DNA from: UBA8437 sp964646205
Lineage (GTDB): Bacteria; Planctomycetota; Planctomycetia; Planctomycetales; Planctomycetaceae
Reading direction: 5' to 3'
Assembly: GCA_964646205.1 (NCBI GenBank)
Contig: CAZYAZ010000014.1
Coordinates: 1 to 64,000 of the forward strand
DNA length: 64,000 nt
The notes below the pieces were generated by a model that worked only from the letters and a program-made list of their open reading frames with translations, was not told the DNA's origin and did not search any database. A program made the position numbers and the translations under genes. Within the stretch, counting starts at the first letter, position 1; every line of letters starts with the position of its first letter. This document shows, piece by piece, positions 27,200 to 36,532 of the stretch.

Positions 27200-28651
27200 A
27201 TGATTTGTATTTCGGTCACACCCGAATCGAGACGACTGGCCAAGGCCGACCTACTCAATGCCTCTCGCCAGGGGGATCTGATTGAGCTGTGCCTGGATCA
27301 CCTGGTCCGGTCCCCGGACATCGTGGACCTGATTGAGGCGGTTGACAAGCCGATCCTCGTCACCTGTCGGCGTTCCCAGGATGGGGGGCAGTGGACCGGT
27401 GATGAGACCGAACGCTTGCAACTGCTGCGGCAGGCGATCGTGGCCGAACCCGAATGGATTGAACTGGATCTGGACATTGCCAAGAAGGTGCCGCGTTATG
27501 GACGCACCAAGCGGGTGGTGGCCCACACGAGTCTTTACGAATCACTGGGAGCCACTCGCGGTGAAATCGATTCCTTGTTCGACGCGGCTCGTGACGCGGA
27601 TGCCGATGTGGTCAAGTTCACCTGGCCGACTCCCACGCTCGAGGCGGCCTGGCCGTTGCTCTCGACCGTCAGCCAGAAACGGGACCTGCCGGTGGTCGGT
27701 ATGGGACTGGGACCCTGTGGATTGACGTTTTCGTTACTGGCTCGCAAGTACGGGTCCCCGTGGATCTATGCCGCGTTGGAACGGGGCATGGAGGCGTACG
27801 ACGGACAGCCAACCGTGGGTGATCTGGACGAGATCCATCGTTGGCGCTCGATCAGCAACAAGACTCATTTCATTGGTTTCGACGGATTCGATACGGGAAC
27901 CATGGAACTGACCGGCCTCTTCAATCGCGCGGCCGAGACGGCGGGTCTCGACGCGAGATGGTTGCCGTTGGCCTGGAATGATACGGGCCGGCTGAAGCAG
28001 ATGCTGGAGGTGTTGAAGGTGGGGGGAGTTGTCGGGCGTTCCGGTGGTGACGAACGGTTGGGTGAGCTGGCCGAGAGTCGCGAGGAAGCACTGGGAGAGG
28101 ACGGGCCGGTGGACCTGCTGATGAACCGGGACGGGGCCTGGCGCGGATTCGGGTGTTTGTGGCGAGCTGCGTTACGGACCCTGGAATCGCAGCAAGAGGG
28201 AAGCGGTGATCGACCGCTGGACCGACGCAATGTGCTGGTGTTCGGCACCGGCGCCCTGGCACGGACGATGATCTTTGGAGTGACACGCAGACGGGGCCTG
28301 GTCAGCGTCGCTGGCAGTAATGACCAGGAGGCACGGCAACTGGCAGTGGACAATGAGGTGCGGTTCATTCCGGCACAGAATCTCTACGACACACTCGTGG
28401 ATATCGTGGTCCTGGCTGATCCGGGCTTGGAACTGGGGCCCGGACGAGGACAGCTCAATCCCGCGTTCCTGAGGCCACCGATGCAGGTGATCGACGTGGC
28501 CGCTGGAGACGAGGACACCGAAGTGCTGGCCGAGGCCCGGGCGCGGGGTTGCTTCGTGGTGGAGCCGAGCGTGGTCCGAAGAAACCTGGCCGAGGGGTTG
28601 TTTCGATCAATCACGGGCCAGGAACTGCCGACGGACAATCACGAAGGGTGA
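27200..28651 (+). CDS. Fused type I 3-dehydroquinate dehydratase / shikimate dehydrogenase-like protein
   Basis: A 483-aa protein. The N-terminal half (about 1-220) is a type I dehydroquinase barrel: ELCLDHL, ILVTCRR, WIELDLD, and the Schiff-base Lys in ADVVKFTWP are recognisable. The C-terminal half (about 225-475) resembles shikimate dehydrogenase with a Rossmann loop (VLVFGTGALARTM). Several expected catalytic residues are changed. The barrel has GLTFSLLARKYGS where family members have a GRxSR motif, and VVAHTSL where SYHDF is expected. The dehydrogenase half lacks the SxSPxxHN and NVTxPxK motifs. The fusion is known from planctomycetes and plants, but whether this copy is active is open. 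Confidence 0.8.
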   Translation: MICISVTPESRRLAKADLLNASRQGDLIELCLDHLVRSPDIVDLIEAVDKPILVTCRRSQDGGQWTGDETERLQLLRQAIVAEPEWIELDLDIAKKVPRYGRTKRVVAHTSLYESLGATRGEIDSLFDAARDADADVVKFTWPTPTLEAAWPLLSTVSQKRDLPVVGMGLGPCGLTFSLLARKYGSPWIYAALERGMEAYDGQPTVGDLDEIHRWRSISNKTHFIGFDGFDTGTMELTGLFNRAAETAGLDARWLPLAWNDTGRLKQMLEVLKVGGVVGRSGGDERLGELAESREEALGEDGPVDLLMNRDGAWRGFGCLWRAALRTLESQQEGSGDRPLDRRNVLVFGTGALARTMIFGVTRRRGLVSVAGSNDQEARQLAVDNEVRFIPAQNLYDTLVDIVVLADPGLELGPGRGQLNPAFLRPPMQVIDVAAGDEDTEVLAEARARGCFVVEPSVVRRNLAEGLFRSITGQELPTDNHEG

Positions 28652-28790
28652 TGATGGAGGACGTCGTTTTGTGCCGACTAGAAACTGTGGGATGAAGGTT
28701 CATTAGAGGCCGATCCGGGTGTGGAGAAAGCCCGGAGGATTGCTTATCGTTGGCAGGGTTGCGGTGATCGTGGTGGCCGTCGCCCGGGCA

Positions 28791-28796
28791 AAGGAG
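28791..28796 (+). promoter_or_regulatory. Ribosome binding site for the MacA-like adaptor
   Basis: aaggag ends nine bases before ATG 28806 and supports that start rather than the upstream in-frame codon at 28719. Confidence 0.55.
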
Positions 28797-28805
28797 ACGA
28801 GTCGG

Positions 28806-30338
28806 ATGGTGACTGGAGTGCAGGTCGAACTCCCCTTCGACGGGACCGAACCAACTGCAGAGACCGGCGAGCCGAAATTGCGTCGGGTGCGTCGGCGGCC
28901 AGGTGGATGGCTGAAACTCGGCCTGGCGGTCACGTTTGTTCTCGTCACCGGATTCCTGGTTGTTGACCAGTTGAGCGACTCGGCCGGGGCTGATGGCCAG
29001 GGCGAGTTGGCGCGGGTCCTGATTCACTCGATCGAGAGGTCGGACTTCGAGGCGTTCATCACCGAGTCGGGTGATGTGGAAAGTTCCGACAACCTGGAAA
29101 TTGTGTGTGAGTTGGAAGCGCCGCCGGGGGCGGCGGGGACCCGCATTCTGGAAGTGGTCGACGAGGGGACGATCGTCGAGAAGGGTGACTTCCTGGTCGC
29201 CTTTGATGACACGGCGTTGAAACAGCGTCTGATCGAACAGGAAACGCTGGTCGCCACTGACGACGCGGCGGTGATCGAGGCTCAGAGTGAATCGCAGAAA
29301 GCTGTCCAGACACTCAACGAGTATGTTGATGGGATCTATCTGGTGGAGAAGGAGACCTTCGAGGCGAACCTGTTGACGGCCCAGTCGCTGGTCAAGACTC
29401 ACAAGGATCAACTGGACCACTTGCAGAAGATGTATCGCAAGGGATTCGTGTCGCGATTGCAGATGGAGACCCAGGCGGAAAACGTCGAAATCGCGGCCAA
29501 GTCGGTTCGTGTGGCAGAGATCAAACTTTTGGCACTCCAGAAGTACACCCGGGCGAAGTTCATTGCCGAATACAAAGCGGAAATCGCCAAGCGTGATGCG
29601 TTTCTGAAATCCACCAAGCGAAAGCTCGATCTCAGTCGCGAGAAGCTGGCCGAGTTGACCGAGCAAAAGGAGAATTGTCGTATCCTGGCCCCGAAGGCTG
29701 GGCAGGTGGTGTATGCCAATGACTACGAGCGGCGAGACAATGTGGTGATCGAGGAAGGGGCCGAGATCCGAAAGCGTCAGGTGGTGCTCCGTCTGCCCGA
29801 TCCGACCCAGATGAGGGTCGCGGCCAAGATCAACGACTCGAAGTTGAACCGAATCCAGGTGGGCAACTCGGCTCGAATCGTGCTGGATATCAATCCGGAT
29901 TTGCCGCTGGCCGGAGAACTGGCCGAGATCAACCCGTTTCCATTTCCTCGTCGTTGGCACGGTGCCCCGATCGAGTACGGGGCAAAGATCACGGTCAAGA
30001 ATCCGCCCCGTGACCTCCGGCCGGGCCAGAGGGTCAAGGTGCACATCTTCGTTGCTCACAAGGACAACGTCCTGCAAGCCCCGATCCAGTCGGTCGTGGA
30101 ACGCGATGGGAAGCACTATTGCCTGGTGCGGAGTCGGAAGCCGACGTGGGAGCTGCGGCAGGTTACGGTTGGACCCAACAACGACAGTTTTGTGGTTGTC
30201 GAGACAGGTCTGAAGGTGGGTGATGAGGTGGCGATCAATCCCGAGTTGCTCTGGGACGATTCGGCTGGGGACATTCCCGAGCCGGGCCAGGATTCGTTGC
30301 CATCGGGGGCCGCCGATGTGGTGCGGACCGGCCCGTGA
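28806..30338 (+). CDS. MacA-like periplasmic adaptor (HlyD family)
   Basis: A 510-aa membrane-fusion protein. After a short cytosolic N-terminus a membrane anchor (WLKLGLAVTFVLVTGFLVV) is seen. The lipoyl half-motif is followed by a very long helical hairpin (about 130-320, rich in Lys/Glu/Gln), then the second lipoyl half (CRILAPKAGQVVYAND) and a barrel domain. Its stop overlaps the start of the permease gene (GTGATG), so the two are translationally coupled, as in MacAB-type systems that export peptides or other molecules with a TolC-like partner. Confidence 0.88.
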   Translation: MVTGVQVELPFDGTEPTAETGEPKLRRVRRRPGGWLKLGLAVTFVLVTGFLVVDQLSDSAGADGQGELARVLIHSIERSDFEAFITESGDVESSDNLEIVCELEAPPGAAGTRILEVVDEGTIVEKGDFLVAFDDTALKQRLIEQETLVATDDAAVIEAQSESQKAVQTLNEYVDGIYLVEKETFEANLLTAQSLVKTHKDQLDHLQKMYRKGFVSRLQMETQAENVEIAAKSVRVAEIKLLALQKYTRAKFIAEYKAEIAKRDAFLKSTKRKLDLSREKLAELTEQKENCRILAPKAGQVVYANDYERRDNVVIEEGAEIRKRQVVLRLPDPTQMRVAAKINDSKLNRIQVGNSARIVLDINPDLPLAGELAEINPFPFPRRWHGAPIEYGAKITVKNPPRDLRPGQRVKVHIFVAHKDNVLQAPIQSVVERDGKHYCLVRSRKPTWELRQVTVGPNNDSFVVVETGLKVGDEVAINPELLWDDSAGDIPEPGQDSLPSGAADVVRTGP

Positions 30339-31660
30339 TGTTCTGGCGCTCGTTGCGACAGGGAGCCAAGAGCCTGCTGCTCCACCCGCTGCGTTCCCTG
30401 TTGACGTTGCTGGGGATCTTCATCGGAGTGACCAGCGTGGTCTGGTTGCTGGCGATCAGCGAGGGGATCAGTCGGTCGGCGCAAAAGCAGATCGAGGACC
30501 TGGGTGTCACCAACATCATCCTGCTTTCCAAGCGTCCCTCCAACGACAATCTCGAGGACACCGATTTCTGGACGCCGTACGGGATCAAGCGGCGCGACTA
30601 CTCCACGCTCGTCGAGACGATCCCCACGCTGGAATTTGCGTTGCGAATCCGTGAGGCGTATCGCGAAGCACATTTTCGCGACAAGACGATGCAAGTGCGG
30701 CTGGTTGGTTGCACGACCGAGTACGCTCGGGTGATGCACCTGGATGTCCGGCGAGGGCACTTTCTCTCGGCGATCGACGTCGAGAACGAGGACAATGTCT
30801 GCGTCCTCGGAGCCGGTGCGGCTGAGAAATTCTTTCCGCTGTTGGACCCGGTGGGACAGACGATTCGTATCCGGGACATTCCCTATCGTGTCGTGGGATT
30901 GATGAAAGCCCGATTGCCGATGGCTGGCATCGCCGGGTCGTTGGATTCGCAGGACTTCGGTGACGATGTCTATATCCCGGTCACGACATTCTGGCGGCGA
31001 ATCGGGGATCGGACGTTGACGATTGCGGCGGGCCAGCGGAGCGGCCAGGAAGTCGAGTTGAGCCAGATCACCTTCCAGGTGCGATCGATCGACGACGTGG
31101 TGCCGACGGCCAAGGCGATCGAGGACACCATGAACCGGTTGCACGATGTTGAACAGCCCGATTACGCGGTTGTCACTCCGCTGGAACTGCTCGAACAGGC
31201 ACGGGCCACGCGGCTGATGTTCATGATCTTCATGGGGCTGATCGCGTTTATCTCGCTGCTGGTTGGTGGCATCGGGATCATGAATATCATGCTGGCGACA
31301 ATCACCGAACGGACTCGCGAGATCGGTGTCCGTCGTGCCATGGGAGCCACCCGTTCAGATATTGTCAGGCAGTTCCTGATGGAGGTGACCGTGTTGACCA
31401 CGGTGGGAGGACTGGCAGGCATCCTGGCGGGCCTGGGGTGTCCGTGGGTGCTGGTGGGGTTGCGCGAGCTGTTGCGGGACGTGTTTCCCGGTGCGACGGC
31501 GGGGCTGCCCGATATCGTTTCGAACGCGACCCCGGTGGTGCTGCCGTGGTCGATCGCGCTGGCCTTTGGGATCTCAGTCCTGATCGGGATTGTCTTCGGG
31601 ATCTACCCGGCCCGTCGTGCCGCTTGCCTGGATCCGATCGAGGCGTTGCGGCACGAGTAA
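30338..31660 (+). CDS. MacB-like ABC transporter permease (FtsX/MacB-PCD type), no ATPase domain
   Basis: A 440-aa permease: N-terminal helix (LLTLLGIFIGVTSVVWLLAI), a periplasmic MacB core domain (about 50-280), and three C-terminal helices of the FtsX type (about 300-430, including LLVGGIGIMNIMLATITERTREIGVR, shown in part, and the mechanotransmission segment). The characteristic ending YPARRAACLDPIEALRHE is present. Unlike E. coli MacB, no nucleotide-binding domain is fused, and no ATPase gene lies next to it. The ATG at 30338 overlaps the adaptor stop; GTG 30335 is an alternative. Confidence 0.9.
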   Translation: MFWRSLRQGAKSLLLHPLRSLLTLLGIFIGVTSVVWLLAISEGISRSAQKQIEDLGVTNIILLSKRPSNDNLEDTDFWTPYGIKRRDYSTLVETIPTLEFALRIREAYREAHFRDKTMQVRLVGCTTEYARVMHLDVRRGHFLSAIDVENEDNVCVLGAGAAEKFFPLLDPVGQTIRIRDIPYRVVGLMKARLPMAGIAGSLDSQDFGDDVYIPVTTFWRRIGDRTLTIAAGQRSGQEVELSQITFQVRSIDDVVPTAKAIEDTMNRLHDVEQPDYAVVTPLELLEQARATRLMFMIFMGLIAFISLLVGGIGIMNIMLATITERTREIGVRRAMGATRSDIVRQFLMEVTVLTTVGGLAGILAGLGCPWVLVGLRELLRDVFPGATAGLPDIVSNATPVVLPWSIALAFGISVLIGIVFGIYPARRAACLDPIEALRHE

Positions 31661-31752
31661 ATCCGCGAGACCTTGGAGTCAGGCCGCGTGTGTGTGTGGC
31701 CGTCCCGCGATTGGTGGGCGACGCGGGGGCCGGGTGGAGTGGCCTGGTCGGG

Positions 31753-33702
31753 TCACTCCTCTTCCTCACGGAGTTTGGCCAGCACCGTGTAGTCCTCCAG
31801 CGTGGTTGTGTCGCCGATTTGTTCTCGTCCGGCAGCGATGTCTCGCAGCAGCCGTCTCATGATTTTCCCGCTTCGTGTCTTGGGGACGGCGGCGGCAAAT
31901 CGAATCTGGTCAGGCGTTGCGATGGCTCCGATTTGTTCTCGGACGTGGCTGGTCAATTCGGCTTTGAGTTCCTCGGAGTCGTCCTCGACGGTCATTGTCA
32001 CGAAACAGCAGATGCCTTCCCCTTTCAGGTCGTGTGGGAAACCCACGACGGCCGCTTCTGCGACCTTGGGATGAGCCACCAGGGAACTCTCGATTTCCAT
32101 GGTGCTCAATCGGTGTCCCGCGACATTGAGCACGTCGTCGACACGGCCCATGATCCAGTAGTAGCCGTCCTCGTCACGACGGGCACCGTCACCGGCGAAA
32201 TAGCACCCCGGGATCTCGCTGAAATAGGTCTCGAGAAAACGGTCGTGATCGCCGTAAAGTGTTCTCAGCATCGACGGCCAGGGCTGTTTCATGACTAGCA
32301 AGCCGCCCTGGTTGTCACCCAGTTTCTGTCCGTCCTTGGTGACGATTTCCGGAACAACCCCAGGCAGCGGCCGGGTGCAACTGCCCGGTTTCGTCGCGGT
32401 GATACCCGGCAGGGGGCTGAGCATGATCCCGCCGGTTTCTGTTTGCCACCAGGTGTCGACGATCGGGCATCGTTCGGCGCCGATGACCCGGTGGTACCAC
32501 ATCCAGGCCTCGGGATTGATTGGTTCCCCGACGGTGCCCAGCAGACGGAGGCTGGAGAGGTCGGCCTGTCCGGGCCAGTCGTCGCCCCACTTGATGAAGG
32601 CCCGGATTGCCGTGGGAGCGGTGTAGAAGATCGACACCCCGTACTTCTCGACGATCTGCCAGAAGCGGCCTTCATCCGGCCAGTTCGGGGCACCCTCGTA
32701 CATCACGGTGGTGGCTCCGTTGGCCAGGGGGCCATAGACAATGTAGCTGTGCCCGGTGACCCAGCCGATGTCGGCGGTGCACCAGTAGGTGTCGTCGTCC
32801 TTGAGGTCAAAGACCCAGCGCGACGTCATCGTCGTGCCCAGCAGGTAGCCGGCGGTGGTGTGCAGGACTCCCTTGGGTTTGCCGGTCGACCCGGAGGTGT
32901 AGAGGATGAACAGGGGGTGTTCGGAGTCGAGCGGAGTGGCCTCGCATTCGGTCGAGGCGGTCTCGACCAGGTCGTGCCACCAGTAGTCCCGATCCGGGAC
33001 CATCTCGACCTCGTATCCGGTACGTCGTACCACGACAACTTTTTCGACCGAGGGAGATTTTTCGAGACTCTTGTCGACGGCTGCCTTGAGGGGCAGTTCC
33101 TTGCCGCGTCGCCAGCCGGCGTCGGCGGTGACGACCAGCTTGGCCTGCGCGTCGTTGTTTCGTTCGGCCACCGCGTCGGCGCTGAAGCCACCGAAGATGA
33201 TCGAGTGCACAGCACCGATTCGGGCACAGGCCAGCATGGCGATGGCCAACTCGGGAATCATCGGCATGTACAGGGTGACCCGGTCCCCTGTTTCCACCCC
33301 CAGTTGTTTCAGCACGTTGGCAAAACGGCACACCTCGCGGTGCAGGTCCTGGTAACGCAGGACCCGGGTGTCGCCGGGTTCGCCTTCCCAGATGATTGCC
33401 GCCTTGTTCTTTCGCCAGTTGTCCAGGTGTCGGTCCAGGCAGTTCTGGGTGACATTGAGTTTTCCACCGGTGAACCACTTCGTGTCGGGCATGTCGCCCT
33501 CGGACACCTGCTCGAAGGGTTCAATCCAATCGAGGTTCTCTCGCGCCAGTTCTCCCCAGAATCCATCGGGGTCGTCCTTGGCCCGCTGCCACATTTCCTG
33601 ATATTGCTCGTCGCTGGAAATGTGAGCGTCGGCCGAAAAGGCTTCCGCTGGTGGGAATTGGCGGTTTTCCTGCAGTACGCTTTGAATCGCATCGTCACTC
33701 AT
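31753..33702 (-). CDS. acs: Acetyl-CoA synthetase
   Basis: A 649-aa AMP-forming ligase that activates acetate to acetyl-CoA. The P-loop-like motif YTSGSTGKPKGV, the motif WWQTETGG, the region YFAGDGARRDEDGYYW and the C-terminal Lys in KTRSGKIMRR (the acetyl-regulated lysine in studied enzymes) are all intact. Length matches the family. ATG 33702. It stands alone on the minus strand, downstream of an SDR gene; 136 bp separate them. Confidence 0.97.
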   Translation of the reverse strand: MSDDAIQSVLQENRQFPPAEAFSADAHISSDEQYQEMWQRAKDDPDGFWGELARENLDWIEPFEQVSEGDMPDTKWFTGGKLNVTQNCLDRHLDNWRKNKAAIIWEGEPGDTRVLRYQDLHREVCRFANVLKQLGVETGDRVTLYMPMIPELAIAMLACARIGAVHSIIFGGFSADAVAERNNDAQAKLVVTADAGWRRGKELPLKAAVDKSLEKSPSVEKVVVVRRTGYEVEMVPDRDYWWHDLVETASTECEATPLDSEHPLFILYTSGSTGKPKGVLHTTAGYLLGTTMTSRWVFDLKDDDTYWCTADIGWVTGHSYIVYGPLANGATTVMYEGAPNWPDEGRFWQIVEKYGVSIFYTAPTAIRAFIKWGDDWPGQADLSSLRLLGTVGEPINPEAWMWYHRVIGAERCPIVDTWWQTETGGIMLSPLPGITATKPGSCTRPLPGVVPEIVTKDGQKLGDNQGGLLVMKQPWPSMLRTLYGDHDRFLETYFSEIPGCYFAGDGARRDEDGYYWIMGRVDDVLNVAGHRLSTMEIESSLVAHPKVAEAAVVGFPHDLKGEGICCFVTMTVEDDSEELKAELTSHVREQIGAIATPDQIRFAAAVPKTRSGKIMRRLLRDIAAGREQIGDTTTLEDYTVLAKLREEEE

Positions 33703-33838
33703 GGGGACGAGCTCCTGGTGTGTTTCGATCGGTGGGGAGAGTCGAGAGGGATGGGACGGTCAACGCCCGGCCAAGCAGCCGATTCTACGAACGCCCGGCG
33801 CAGGGTGTCAAACAACGGTCGAGGCGGCTGACTGGACT

Positions 33839-34621
33839 CTACTGCTTGCCTTCGGCCCGGTTGGACCACCATGGCTGGCCAACACCTCCGTCGATGGTGG
33901 TTGTGCTGCCGGTCATGTAACTGGCCTTCTCGCTGAGAATAAACGCGATGCCCTCGGCGATCTCTTCGGCCGTTCCCAACCGTTTCAAGGGCAGGTCAGC
34001 TGCCCCTTCCTCGAGCTGTTCCTCGGAGAAGAACTTCCGTTCACCGGGTGTGTCGATCCAGCCCGGATGGACGATGTTGACCCGAATGCGATGTGGGGCG
34101 AGTTCCATCGAGGCGGTACGTGACATGTGGTCGATGGCGGCCTTGGACATGTTGTAGGCCATCGAGGTGGGGATCGCGAGCACCGCGTGCGGGGAACTGA
34201 CCATCACGATCGAGCCGCCCTCACCCTGCCGCACCATGTGTTGGGCCGAGGCTCTCAGCCCGTAGAAGGCGCCCCACATCGAGACGTCGATCGTACGTTT
34301 GAAGCCCTCCATGTCCGCATCAATCATCAGTTCGCGGTCACTGTAGGCGGCATTGGAGACAAACAGATCGAGCCGACCGAGTTCCTCGACGGTCCGGGTC
34401 ACCATGGCCTCGACGGCTTGCTGATCGGACACATCAGCCTGCAACAGCACGGCCCTTCGGCCCATTCGTTCGATCTCTTCGACCACCTCGAGAGCCTCGT
34501 CGGTATGCGAGCGGTAGTTGATTCCCACGTCGGCACCGTCACGGGCCAGGGCGATCGCTGTGGCCCGTCCAATTCCACGCGACGCTCCCGTTACCAGCCC
34601 GACTCGTCCTTCGAAACTCAT
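33839..34621 (-). CDS. SDR family oxidoreductase (glucose 1-dehydrogenase-like)
   Basis: A 260-aa classical short-chain dehydrogenase. The cofactor loop is TGASRGIG, the NNAG position reads SNAAYSD, the catalytic Ser is in VMVSSPHAV, and the active-site YxxxK is YNMSK. The C-terminus IDGGVGQPWW includes the expected substrate-loop region. The sequence resembles glucose/3-ketoacyl reductase-type SDRs, but substrate specificity cannot be inferred. The altered NNAG (SNAA) is mild. Start ATG 34621. Confidence 0.88.
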   Translation of the reverse strand: MSFEGRVGLVTGASRGIGRATAIALARDGADVGINYRSHTDEALEVVEEIERMGRRAVLLQADVSDQQAVEAMVTRTVEELGRLDLFVSNAAYSDRELMIDADMEGFKRTIDVSMWGAFYGLRASAQHMVRQGEGGSIVMVSSPHAVLAIPTSMAYNMSKAAIDHMSRTASMELAPHRIRVNIVHPGWIDTPGERKFFSEEQLEEGAADLPLKRLGTAEEIAEGIAFILSEKASYMTGSTTTIDGGVGQPWWSNRAEGKQ

Positions 34622-34795
34622 TGCCACTGTCTCCTTCAATTGACGGCGTTTGGAACGATCTCGAACGCCGGAGGGTAATGACCGTGACGGCCATCGGGAG
34701 CTTGTCAAATCGCAACACGGCCGATTCGTCCCGGTTGCAGGGGGAGGAATCGGCCGCAATCGCAGTTGGTTCTGGAGAAACCAACGTCAATCAAT

Positions 34796-35131
34796 TTAGC
34801 AGGAGAAGCTGGTTCCGCAGCCACAGGACTGCTGTGCATTGGGGTTGTCGAATCGGAAACCCCGTTGCTCCAGCCCGTCGTGCCAGTCGATGACCACACC
34901 GTCGAGATACAGCATGCTCTTCCGGTCTACGGCGATCCGCACACCGTGTTGCGTCGAGACGTCATCGGCTGTTTCGTCGACCTTGTCATCCCATGCCAAG
35001 CGATACTGGAAGCCGCCACAGCCGCCGCCAGCGACTCCGACCCGCAAAACATGTCCGTCAGTCGACTGGCTTGTTTCTTCCAGTGCTCGAGACGCTTCGA
35101 CCGCAGCCTTTTCGGTAATCGTGATTCCCAT
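34796..35131 (-). CDS. HesB/IscA family iron-sulfur cluster assembly protein
   Basis: A 111-aa A-type Fe-S carrier. The three conserved cysteines are present: one in AGGGCGGFQY and two in the C-terminal SCGCGTSF. Length and motifs match IscA/ErpA/SufA. It delivers or receives Fe-S clusters during maturation of apoproteins in the cytosol. No other isc/suf gene is seen nearby. ATG 35131. It is divergent from the DUF2752 gene across a 215-bp region in which I found no convincing promoter. Confidence 0.93.
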   Translation of the reverse strand: MGITITEKAAVEASRALEETSQSTDGHVLRVGVAGGGCGGFQYRLAWDDKVDETADDVSTQHGVRIAVDRKSMLYLDGVVIDWHDGLEQRGFRFDNPNAQQSCGCGTSFSC

Positions 35132-35346
35132 CGTTTCACCCTTGTTTCCGAGAGGCTTCGGTGCCGACCCCCGACCCTGTTGCCTCCATCTGGAATGCGA
35201 CCATTGTAGCAACCTCATGAGGACCAGAACAGACCAGCCGTGACGTTCGGATCGAGGACACTCCAACTTGCTGGGCTGTGTGATCCGGTCTTGCGGCTCT
35301 TCATGCAAAACACTATCAAACCGCCCCTTCCTGCTCTGAACCACTT

Positions 35347-35787
35347 ATGGCCTGGTACCACTCTGGACATGGTCGACCGATCAACACGGTTGTCCGACTG
35401 TTGCTGGTGGCCTGGGGAGTGTTTCTGCTGGGCGGATTTTCATTAGCGATTCGTTTAACTCCCAATCCGGCTGGATTCGGTACTCACCAGCAACTGGGAC
35501 TCCCTCCTTGTTCATTCCAAACCATGTTCGGCGTTCCCTGTCCCAGTTGTGGGATGACCACGTCGTTCTCTCATTTCGTCCGCGGGCAGTGGATCCTGTC
35601 GGCTCGTGCCAATATCGGCGGCCTTTTGCTGGCGATGGTCAGTGCGCTGATGTTGCCCTGGTCGTTTTGGAGCGGGTGGCGAGGGGAACTCGTGGGCGTT
35701 CGCGATCCGGACAGTTGGCTGGCCTGGGGCGTTGGCGGGTTGACGGCGGTGACTGTCATCAACTGGTTGATCGAGGTGATAACCTGA
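35347..35787 (+). CDS. DUF2752 membrane protein
   Basis: A 146-aa protein with three predicted membrane helices (about residues 17-38, 85-107 and 124-143) and the DUF2752 hallmark VPCPSCGMTTSF, i.e. a CPxCGxT motif, at about residue 58. Function of the family is unknown. Its stop overlaps the ATG of the first lipoprotein gene by one base (TGATG), so coupling is likely. Confidence 0.85.
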   Translation: MAWYHSGHGRPINTVVRLLLVAWGVFLLGGFSLAIRLTPNPAGFGTHQQLGLPPCSFQTMFGVPCPSCGMTTSFSHFVRGQWILSARANIGGLLLAMVSALMLPWSFWSGWRGELVGVRDPDSWLAWGVGGLTAVTVINWLIEVIT

Positions 35788-36485
35788 TGCGCTGGTCTCC
35801 TCCTGCCAAGTCGCGTGCTTCGATTCACGGTTGGCGATTTCGTCTGGTGCTGATGATCGCGATGGCGATGTTGGTGGGGACACTTCCAGGTTGCTCGCTC
35901 GGCGTGATGGCCGGCAAGATGATCTTTGGTGATCCCCGGATGCCGGCGGAATTCACGATGGCGACCGGTGTGAACCTGGTCGACTCGGATCACACCGTCG
36001 TTGTCGTTGCCCGGGTGCCCACCTACTTGTCCGGAGATCTTGCGACCCTGGAACCGGACCTGATTACCGGCGTCACTGACCAACTGTTGCGAGAATCGAT
36101 CCAGGCGACTCCGGCCGACGAGGTGATCGACTGGATCGACGAACGTGGGAGTAGCGATGCTGTCGATGCGGCGGCCGAAAAATTCGGCACTGACTTCGTG
36201 ATCCATATCGACTTGTCCACATTCGAGAATCTTGAAGAGAAAACATCGTGGTTGCACCGTGGCCGTTCGGCCGGGACGGTCACGGCCTTCAAGGTGGAAA
36301 CGATTGATGGCAAGAAGGTGCCGCGGATGATCTTCGAACGAGGGTTTGATGAACGGCACCCCCGTCGGCAGCCGGTGCCCGTGGGCGAGGTGTCTCGGAC
36401 TGTGTTTGTCCGACGCCATCTCGATCAACTCACCAATGACCTCGCCCGCAAATTCCACACTCATCTGCCTGGAGCTGGTATCTGA
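35787..36485 (+). CDS. Predicted lipoprotein, paralogue of the next gene
   Basis: A 232-aa protein. A basic N-terminus and a hydrophobic stretch (LVLMIAMAMLVGTLPGC) end in a cysteine, a plausible lipobox although Pro at -2 is unusual. The mature part contains the segment DFVIHIDLSTFENLEEKTSW followed by an LHRGRSAGT element. A similar segment (TYVIHIEIEEHSLF...LLRGRTEG) occurs in the next protein, so the two are tandem paralogues. No enzyme motif is visible. ATG 35787 overlaps the stop of the DUF2752 gene. Confidence 0.75.
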   Translation: MRWSPPAKSRASIHGWRFRLVLMIAMAMLVGTLPGCSLGVMAGKMIFGDPRMPAEFTMATGVNLVDSDHTVVVVARVPTYLSGDLATLEPDLITGVTDQLLRESIQATPADEVIDWIDERGSSDAVDAAAEKFGTDFVIHIDLSTFENLEEKTSWLHRGRSAGTVTAFKVETIDGKKVPRMIFERGFDERHPRRQPVPVGEVSRTVFVRRHLDQLTNDLARKFHTHLPGAGI

Positions 36486-36532
36486 GCCTCCGGCCGACAC
36501 AGCACAAGATCACCACAACGGACTTTCCCGTC

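Noticed and set aside
28611..30116. 501-codon open frame on the minus strand opposite the MacA-like adaptor
   Set aside because: It is antisense to a clear adaptor gene with domain structure, and shows no recognisable domain.
32443..33831. 462-codon open frame on the plus strand opposite acs
   Set aside because: acs is unambiguous on the minus strand; the frame is a codon-bias shadow.
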